This document shows positions 56,650-64,000 of a DNA stretch of 64,000 nucleotides, one piece after another. Each line of letters opens with the position of its first letter. Position 1 is the stretch's first letter. The notes under the pieces were generated by a model. It was not told the DNA's origin and did not search any database. It worked only from the letters and a program-made list of their open reading frames with translations. The stretch is from Phragmites australis (lineage: Eukaryota > Streptophyta > Magnoliopsida > Poales > Poaceae). The stretch is taken from assembly GCF_958298935.1 (NCBI RefSeq), contig NC_084940.1, positions 22,191,146 to 22,255,145 on the forward strand. The letters are read 5' to 3'. Made by a program: the position numbers and the translations under genes.

Positions 56650-58152
56650 TATGCCTTTATTTTAGGTACCCAAATTTGTTTGGGTCCTTTAGCGTTAGTC
56701 ACAAGCACTTTTGGCACCCACACATTCCTTTTAACAATTCTATCTCTTGTGCGGGGACCAACATAGAGAGCAACCACTTTACCACGGTGGTCTCTCTTGA
56801 GCATATATGAGGCATAGAATGAACATTGAGGATCATGAGCCTTTGGTTGCCTTGTTTGAGCCGTGTGATCAACTTGCTTGCCTCCTTTGACAAACTTGAG
56901 GCATTCCACTCCATTCAATAGCACAGGACCATTAGGCTTGCTCGTGTATTGGTCAAATCCAAGACATCTCTTTTGCTTGTTATCCTTTGCTTGGATGGTC
57001 TTGTAAAGTGCATCTTTTGATTTATAGGTTTTGATGCACCCGTATTTGACCAAGGCATTTAGCCTCTCATTATCCTTTTGTAACGCTTGCAAGGATTCAA
57101 CATTAGTTGTACAAGCATTTATATCAAAGTTGAAACAACAAGAACATCCATTGCTAGTAGATGCACTAGATAGTAAATTAGCTTTACTAGAGTTGGATGA
57201 GCCTTTCTTAAGGATATCAATTTGTGTTTTAAGAGTTTTTATAATTTTCATCTAAACAAGATAATTTCTCTTGAAGCAAGAAATTGTTATTCTTAAGGTC
57301 GGCAATTGAGGAATTGGCCGAATCATAATCATTTGACAATTTCTCAACTTTTTCCTTCTCTTTAGCAAAGAGCTCCTCGAGTTCAAGGTTTCTCTCCTTT
57401 TCAAGGATGAGCAAGTCCTCTTGTCTCTCGAGGGTCTCTTCAGGACTATCTATTGTATCCATTAGCTCCTTTATTTTAGCTATGACATTTTTATTCAAAC
57501 CTTTAAACAAGTTATCACAATCACTATCATATTCACTATCACTATATAAAAGCTTGGATTGAGATTTTACCTTGCGACTTTTAGCCATGAAGCACTTTGG
57601 GGAGTCGTCATCATCATCACTCATTAAGAGTGATTTTCTTTGTGTCATCTCATGGATGGCAATGGTGGTGACTCCTTCATCATCGGAGTCGGAGTCGGAG
57701 TTTGAATCCCACTCTTCTCCAATATGTGCTTGGCCCGAATACTTCTTCCTGTATATCTTGTTCTTGTCCTTCTTATATGGCTTGATTTTATTGTCTTTTT
57801 TGTCCTTTCCTTTCTTCTTGTTCGGACAATCGGCTATGAAGTGACCAACTTCGCCACATTCATAGCATGCCCTCCTTGATGTTCTCTTCTTGGGCATGTC
57901 TCTCTTATATTTTGAATAGCCTCCCTTTCTCATGAACTTCTTGAATCTTTTCACAAAGAAGGCCATTTCTTCATCTTCAGAGCTTTCCTCTTCACTTGTA
58001 CTCGATTCTTGAGCTTGCTTACTTTTGCTTGCCTTGAATGCAACCTCCTTGTTCTTTGAGGTTGAGCTTTGTTTTGCATGAATCTTCACTTCATTTGCTT
58101 CTTCTTCCATGAGCTCATGAGCAAGGATCCTTCCAAGCACATCGCTTGGTGT
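56650..58152 (-). pseudogene. Copia gag, 5'-truncated
   Basis: Minus strand. 57229-58140 has the linker start TPSDVLGRILAHELMEEE, an acidic stretch, and an intact zinc knuckle, CYECGEVGHFIADC (CX2CX4HX4C), then lysine-rich DNA. A frameshift near 57240 leads into 56649-57251 (coiled coil, Cys-rich piece, linker to protease). The N-terminal capsid-like UBN2 part, the leader and the primer-binding site are missing: at about 58153 the sequence switches to gypsy LTR DNA, with the shared bases 'cctactc' at the joint. Confidence 0.85.
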
Positions 58153-58762
58153 AAGCCTACTCCTATATGTCTGGTGTGTTATTAATGCTCTCGGAATGCC
58201 TTTCTCTGGACCTCTGTGTTACAAGCTGCTGCTATTATAAGTCTTGAGCTTCCTTCTTCAAGTCAAGTCCGGTCTCTCTCAACTTCTGAACTTCGATTCG
58301 CCTCAACCTCCCTTTCTACAAAGTGCCCCCCCCCTTTTATCCTTCTGGGGGGAGGCTCGGCGTGCCCAGAACGGGGGCACAAGTTCCTGTAAATCATAAA
58401 TGGAAAACAACCATTATGGGTCTACAGTTTGATATTACAGGGGTTGAAAATGCGCCCTTCAGTCGGTCCCGTCGCTCATTACGCCCCAACTTTAGCAGGT
58501 GCGGGGGGCCCACCGGCCAGTTTCTGAATATCCCCGCATGCCCGTTCGGTCAGAGTAGATCTGACACGGTTTGACACGGCAGGGCGACAGATGATACGCC
58601 TCGAGCCCATCAACGATATCTTCAAGCCGTCTTCCCTTATGGGCCCCGCAGGGTGACGTGCGATGGGACCCGTCATATTAATTGTCCCCACGCCTTCCTG
58701 CCAGGTGGTGGCACGGACTGACGTACTCAGTACGACAGGTGTGGGGGGAGTGGTTGGATGTG
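58153..58762 (+). repeat. Second copy of the gypsy LTR flank
   Basis: This repeats about 47975-48571 (roughly 97% by eye), including the ATGTG target site directly before the next copia LTR. It lies between the truncated gag and the 5' copia LTR, where leader and primer-binding site should be. It is therefore the product of a rearrangement after the copia inserted, or an assembly join. Confidence 0.88.
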
Positions 58763-60382
58763 TGAAAGTGCCTAGAGGGGGGTGGGGTGGGGTGAATAGG
58801 CTTTTCTGAAAATTAAAACTAAAACAACGGATTAAATCTGCCGGATACTCCGGTGAAGATCGGATACTCCGGTCTGGTCCGGAGTATCCGCCCCAAAATC
58901 CAAAAACAGCATCAGAACGATCACAGAAAATATTTTGAGCCGGCTTCCGTGGAAAATTCTGACTTTCTTTTTGATGCTGGAGAAAATAGAAAAAAAGAGA
59001 AAGCCAACCAAAGCGCAACCAAAGTTCTCCGCGGGGTGGCGCCTACACCTAATGGCTTAAGCCGCTGCTCCCATTTCCTAGTTATCTTAGTGGGCATCCC
59101 CTTGGCAAGGGGATGGGTGGCCTCCACTCGCTTTTCTTTCCTCGATCATGTTTTTCTATGCATTTCCTACAGAGTGTAATGGAACCCAGCAAAAATCATC
59201 TTTTTCTTTTTTGAAGTTTCCCAATAAAGAAAACATACGAAGGACACACGTGCTACGAAGAAATATGGGGGAATCCTTTGAAAGCCGGTGATCGAGTGAG
59301 TTCAAAACTGGAATTGGCACAATATCGCGATGTGGCCGCCTTCGCTCAATTTGGGTCCAAAGCATTTTTGCTTTCTTTTATTTTTTGTGCGTGCTTTTCG
59401 CCTGCCCTAAATTCCTTAACCCATTGCCAAAAAGAGATGGGAACTCACCATGAATCCACTAATTGCTACTGCTTCCGGTAAATCTATTTCTTGCATTACT
59501 TAGTAGCTAGCTTTGGTAGCCCTGATATATGTCTAAAAAAGTAGCCGTTACAATTCTGTTAAGTTACCGGAGTCTCCGGTGAACACCGGAGTCTCCGGTC
59601 CTGACAGGGCTTTCAAAAAGACTAAGTCCGGAGACTTGCCGGACCCTCTGACCTCTCTAGGTACCGGAGTATCCGGTGAACACCGGAGACTCCGGTCTTT
59701 TTATCAAAAAGATTAAATGCTAACTGAGATACCCCTGCCGGAGTCTCTCTCGGAAACTCCTTGTCAAAACTTTTTCTCCTACCGGAGTATCCGGTGAACA
59801 CCGGAGACTCCGGTCTTTTTCAATAAAAATAACAACTTAACCGAGACTCTCTGGCGGAGTCTCTCTCAGAGACTCCGGCCTCAAAACCCACCAACTACCA
59901 GAGTATCCGGTGAACACCAGAGACTCCGGTCTTTTTCCTAATAAAAATAAATCGGAACCGAGACTCTCTGCCGGAGTCTACCTCAAAGACTCCGGACTAA
60001 ACACTGAGTACCGGAGTATCCGGTGAACACCGGAGTATCCAGACTCAGTGAACTTTTGCAGAACTAACCCGGTATCCGTGGGTGAGTGTGTCTCTCAACT
60101 TGTTGGTTCTAAAGGATATCTTGAGCATTGAGACACTAATCAAGCAATCAAATGCAACCCTCTTAATAGAGCGGCTATCCTAGACTCAATTTCAAAAATA
60201 AAAGAATTTAAATCCTATTGAGTACTCTTAGTTGCTTCTCCTTTCGTTTTGACGGACGTCAAACGTCATATGTCTTCTCAACTAAGACTTAAACCTCTAT
60301 AACTTAGATAAACATATTAGTTCCTTAATCGTTTTGTCATCAATAAGCCAAAACCCACTTAGGGGGCCTAGATGCACTTTCA
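58763..60382 (-). repeat. 5' LTR of the copia element, with deletion and insert
   Basis: Bounded by TGAAAGTGCC and GATGCACTTTCA, with ATGTG on each side (58758-58762 and 60383-60387). Compared with the other LTR it lacks about 720 bp after 'ggagtatcc' (58890) and carries about 614 bp of foreign DNA (58928-59541). From there to the end it closely matches 49450-50289. Confidence 0.88.
58928..59541 (+). other. Organelle-derived insert (NUMT/NUPT-like)
   Basis: This is foreign to the LTR: the sister copy reads straight from 'cagaacggttacag' to 'agctgttacaattctg'. Positions 59298-59364 translate with SSKLELAQYRDVAAFAQFGS, as in mitochondrial ATP synthase subunit alpha (atp1). Positions 59451-59478 match the start of plastid atpH (MNPLIA.AS) except for one base. 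The remaining sequence was not identified. Joined mitochondrial and plastid-like pieces suggest transfer from a rearranged mitochondrial genome. Confidence 0.6.
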
Positions 60383-60818
60383 ATGTGACCGGCCACGCTC
60401 CCCCTTAAAGGCAGCATCGGGGTTCCCACCGATTGACACCTCACCGTGGAGCCCTTGCGGGGTCCACCGGCAAGGGGCTTCTCAGGTCCTCGGGGAACTC
60501 TAGGTACTCGGGGACCAACTATTCTTGGCCCCAAGCACCCCCTCCCGGGCCTGGTTCTTCTCGGGTCCTCGTGGAACTCTGGGTACTCAGGGACCAACCG
60601 TTCTTGGTCCTGAGCACCCCCTCCCGGACTTGGCTCTTCTCGGGTCCTCGGGGAACTCTGGGTACTTGGGGTCCAACTGTTCTTGGCCCCGAGCACCCCC
60701 TCCCGGGTCTGGCTTTTCTCGGGCCCTCGGGGGGATGGTCCCCGAGGGATAGTACCACGTGGCATTGTGCTGTCCTGGCCTTGGGACTCGGGAACCTCTG
60801 GTTCCCATATCACCGACA
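60383..60818 (+). repeat. 5' LTR of gypsy element, right part
   Basis: It resumes with ATGTG after the copia insertion and ends TATCACCGACA, matching the solo LTR end at 25995. It contains a tandem array of 79-bp units (starts at 60491, 60570, 60649 and 60728). With the left part, the LTR is about 1.22 kb without the insertion. Confidence 0.85.
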
Positions 60819-61280
60819 ACAGCCCCCGGGCCCATCGGCAGGCGATGGCCCAGAGACTGCGGATGGGGCCCTATTTCTTCGAGGCCGATCACAGTGTTGG
60901 TACCACATGGCTTTCTGTTGCCAGGTGTCGAAATCTTCACGGGCCTTGCAGTTTTTTGGCCTAGGCTCTTGGTATAGCCCAAGGAGGAAACCGAAAGGGC
61001 GCGTGCCCTTCCGACTTTCGAGGAAAGTGATGATGAGGTAGGAGCCGCGCCTGGCAACCGCGTGGATCGAGGGAGATGCGCCTCGCATATTGCGTTGAGG
61101 AATGAGGCGTTTGAACTCCCTGTGATAGAAAAGGGGAGGGGCAACGAACCGTTACCCCCTCACGCCATTCTTGTAGTTGCCATTTCTTGCCTTCGTCTTT
61201 CTTGCGCACTGGGAGCCTTCTTTCCAGCCCTCAGTGCACCTTGTCTCTAGTCTCCTCCAGCGCACTTCCCACCCTCGAAA
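60819..61280 (+). other. 5' leader of the gypsy element
   Basis: This is the untranslated stretch between the 5' LTR and the gag-region start codon. No standard primer-binding site was recognised after the LTR end ('acagcccccgggcccatcgg'). The leader ends with 'cccaccctcgaaaatgcc', the ATG at 61281. Confidence 0.45.
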
Positions 61281-64000
61281 ATGCCAAGGGCAGGAAGCGG
61301 CCGTCGGGATGCGTCGGGTGCCAGCAGCGTCCTGCCGAGGTCCCGTCTCATGAACGAGGAGGGCGCAGAGAAGGTTCGGAAGCTGATGGTCCCCGCTGGC
61401 CAGCGGGGAGCGCCGGTGGTGACGCCGGCCACCCATCCGCCTGCCCCGTGTAGGCCCGAGCGGATCATAATTTTCGTCTCCTTCATTGCCGCCGGCCTGG
61501 TGCCGCCGTTTTTGGCGTTTTTCCTGCAAGTGCTGGACACTTATGGTGTCCAGCTGGTCCATCTGAGTCCAAAATCAGTGGTCATCCTGGTGGTCTTTGC
61601 CCACCTCTACGAGATGTTCGTGGGGGTGCCACCGTCGATCGCGCTCTTTCGGCCTTTCTTCATCCTTCGAGCGGCCGGAAAGAAGGGATCAGACGACGTG
61701 GAGGTCGTGGGCTGCTACAACTTCCTCCTGCGGGAGGGATTTGGTGACGCCTACATCCCGCAGGTGTTGCACGGCAAGTGGGACGACTGGCGCTGGGACT
61801 GAGTCTACGTCGACGTCAGTCCCCACGACCGCCTCACGCTACCCCGATCACCGGCAGAGCCCAACAAACCGATCTGGGAAGCCGCCCCCGTGGAGGATGC
61901 TCGCTTGCACCCGGTGCTGAACCGTATTGAAGACCTGTGCCGGGCGGGGCTTACCCCGCTCATGATGGTCGCTGATTTCCTGCGCTGCCGGCTGGCCCCC
62001 CTGAGGGAACACGCCCGCTTCGCTTGGATGTACACAGAGCCTCGTGACCTGGCGAGATCCTGCGTAGGCGAGGACGGGGACCTCGATGAGGGGGCCCTGG
62101 CGATGCTGCTTAAGGTGGTGACCGGCGTTGACGACCTTGCCCGGGCGGTCCTGCCACGCGAGGACCTGGCACTCTGCGCAGACCCAGCCCGGGGGCTCTG
62201 CAAGAGTCAATGCCGGCCTTTGACGCCTAGGGGCCGGTTGACCGCCCGAGGCGCCGAGACCCCAGGACTCTGCACATCCCCGGGGCAGACGACAATGGAG
62301 GGCAGGGCGCCACCACCAACGACAGTAGGCCGCAGAGCCGGGGCGACAAGGGGAAGCGTCCCCGGGTGTTTATCCCCCAACCGTCCTCATCCTCTTCATC
62401 ATCGTCACCTGCGCGATCCCCGCGCCAAGGACCACGGTCGACAGCAGGTGGCACGACGGCCTGCAGCCGAGCTGGCTAGTCTTCGGGAGCAGGTTCCGGG
62501 GCGGAGGCTAGGTCCAGCTCACAGTGGCCCGAGGGCCAGAGCCCGCCCCTTAAGAGGAGCAGGCTGGAGCCCAGGCCGCAGGCCCCAGAGTTCCAGATCC
62601 CACAGTCCCGATGGCAGTACCGCATGCCCAAAACCACGTAAGCTCCCTTTTGTTTCTCGAGCCCGTTTTGCCCGTGTCTTTGCTGGAGGTTAACCTGTTT
62701 TCGTTCCAGGCCACCTAAGGACTCTACAGGAGGCTGGACATCCCCGAAGCAGCCGAGGCCTTCCCCTGCCCCTGAGCTGAGAGCCTCGGCTGGCTCTGAG
62801 TTGAGAACCCAGGCCGGTTCTGAGCCGAGAGCCCCGACCAACTCTGAGTCAAGAGCCCCAGCCGGCCCTGCCTCGAGCCCTCCGACTGGGGAGGAGCAAC
62901 CGGCTGCAGGGAAGGTTGTCATGACAAGGGTGGTGCTGGCGCGGCCACCATCAGGGTCCCCGAGCGCCTCTACTGAGAGAGCTCGCAGGGGACCCAGCCC
63001 TCGGCCATCCCCTGGGCAGACCTCGGAACCCCTCCCCGAGGTACTGGGAAGCGCCCGGGAGGTTATCGGGTGGTTTGAGGCGGCCGTTGCGGTAGAGCAG
63101 GCCGAGCTCGAAGGGGAGCGCGCCGCCCTAGTCAACGAAAGGGGGTGGCTGGAGGAGGCCCGCAAGTTGCTGGAGACCCACGTGGCCACGGCTCGCTCGA
63201 CCTACGAAAGGTCCATGCAGGAGCTGGCCGTGGAGTGGGAGGCACTAGAGGAGGCCCGCGACGAGGCTGTCGCCGCACAGGAGAAAGCCGACCGCCTGGG
63301 ATGGCTCGCAGCAGAGCGCGACCAAGCGTCGAGGAAGCATGCCAGCGAGTTGGCCGCTCATGAGGAGCAACTTGCCCGGTGCGAGCAGCAGGTTGCCTTA
63401 CGAGAGGGGGCGGTCGGCAAGCGGGAGGAAACCGTGCAGTCTGTACAGGCGGACCTCCACCGCCAAGCTGATGACCTCGAGGGCGGACGCGCCGACTTTC
63501 TCCACCGGGAGGAGCAGGTCGCACTGCATGAGACGAATGCCGATTTAGCGTCGTCAACGCTTGCCACCCGGGAGGAGCATGTCTCCAACCAAGAGGCCGA
63601 CCTAACTGCCCGAGACCAGGCCATCGAGACCCGGGCCGAGCAACTGGAGCAGTCCTGGATCGAGGTGGCTACCCAACTCCAAGGGGTACGGGCCACGAAG
63701 GACGTCCCTGCTAGCACCGCCGACAACAGCAGTCTCGAAGCTCGGCTGAAGAAAGTCGAGGAGGAGCTTGATGCCGTCATCGAAGAGCGGATGAATGTGA
63801 AGGCGATGATTCATGATATCCTTCAGCGGGCATGGGACTCCGTGGAGGCAGCCAGGCTCGAGCGTGTGTCTGTGTTATGGCAGCATAGAGTTATGTTTTA
63901 TTGGTTACTGCTCACACATATGTGTCTAGGTTGCTTACCGCTTATATTTAACTTAACCATGTGGCTTTTCCTTGATAATGGCTCAATGCATAATCCTTGA
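61281..64000 (+). pseudogene. Gag-type protein with 'putative gypsy type transposon' domain
   Basis: Plus strand. 61281-61802 starts MPRAGSGRRDASG and contains IIIFVSFIAAGLVPPFLAF, YGVQLVHLSPKSVV, FAHLYEMFVGVPPSIALFRP and CYNFLLREG, the PF04195-type domain of large grass gypsy elements. A TGA at 61800-61802 stops it; the same frame continues to about 62205, where a frameshift moves to another frame, with a TAG at 62477-62479. A likely intron follows (62638-62709, GTAAGC...TTCCAG, 72 bp) that restores the frame to 62711-64000. That last part is a long coiled coil rich in Glu, Ala, Arg and Gln. The final 40 codons (after 63862) look non-gag and may be intron sequence. Pol, if any, lies beyond the window. 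Confidence 0.8.
62638..62709 (+). other. Probable 72-bp intron in gypsy gag
   Basis: CCAC|GTAAGCTCCC and GTTTTCGTTCCAG|GCC flank 72 bp rich in T. Removing it joins two open readings in the same frame (PKTT before, PPKDST after). Introns in gag-region transcripts are known for several large plant gypsy elements. Confidence 0.6.

Noticed and set aside
59156..59481. Functional atp1 or atpH gene
   Set aside because: Only short stretches of each are present, out of context and flanked by LTR sequence.
60340..61144. Long ORFs over the gypsy LTR end and leader
   Set aside because: They follow the 79-bp LTR repeat and leader and have no recognisable domain.

Overview
The window is nuclear DNA of a flowering plant, most likely a grass of the maize/sorghum/sugarcane type. 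The evidence is two spliced host genes with grass-like exon structure, LTR retrotransposon families with Sirevirus palindromes, and TAGGGATG-type hAT MITEs. The species cannot be named from the sequence. About four fifths of the window is transposable-element DNA, much of it nested and broken.

Layout, left to right. 1-7626 is a gag-only, non-autonomous Ty3/gypsy-like element read on the minus strand, carrying three different tandem-repeat arrays. 7652-12379 is a 4.7-kb solo LTR with a perfect ATTTA target duplication and a GC-rich core. 12574-13163 is a degenerate hAT-like repeat. About 13870-20330 is a complete minus-strand SMG7 gene (1049 aa; introns in the CDS, the 5'UTR and the 3'UTR). 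20942-21393 is a hAT MITE with a perfect 8-bp target duplication. 21473-32520 is an old tandem arrangement of gag-only Sirevirus-like copia copies (LTR-internal-LTR-internal-LTR), with a gypsy solo LTR inside it (24425-25995, duplication ATATC). 32524-36093 is the pol plus 3' LTR of a decayed Ty3/gypsy element. 36983-38091 is a broken hAT transposase gene and 38163-38451 a TPD1-like gene fragment. 39235-46058 is a complete minus-strand CNOT10 gene (822 aa, six coding exons). A decayed copy of part of its intron 1 lies just upstream. 47779-64000 is a Ty3/gypsy element with a PF04195-type gag, whose 5' LTR was hit by a Sirevirus copia element (48572-60382, target duplication ATGTG).

The two host genes belong to linked processes. 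SMG7 carries the nonsense-mediated decay signal from phosphorylated UPF1 to mRNA degradation, and CNOT10 is a subunit of the CCR4-NOT deadenylase. Both are transcribed leftwards, about 20 kb apart with transposons between. The SMG7 3'UTR has two apparent introns, the second 176 nt after the stop codon, which fits the known NMD-based self-regulation of SMG7 in plants.

The oddest region is the right-hand copia element. Its gag stops abruptly and is joined to a second copy of the gypsy-LTR flank followed by the 5' copia LTR, and that LTR carries about 0.6 kb of apparent organelle DNA. The element also has an extra ORF after pol resembling the 'putative plant transposon protein' domain. No CRISPR array, operon, rRNA or tRNA gene was seen. 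Splice sites, domain names and family assignments come from reading the sequence and remembered family features, not from database searches.
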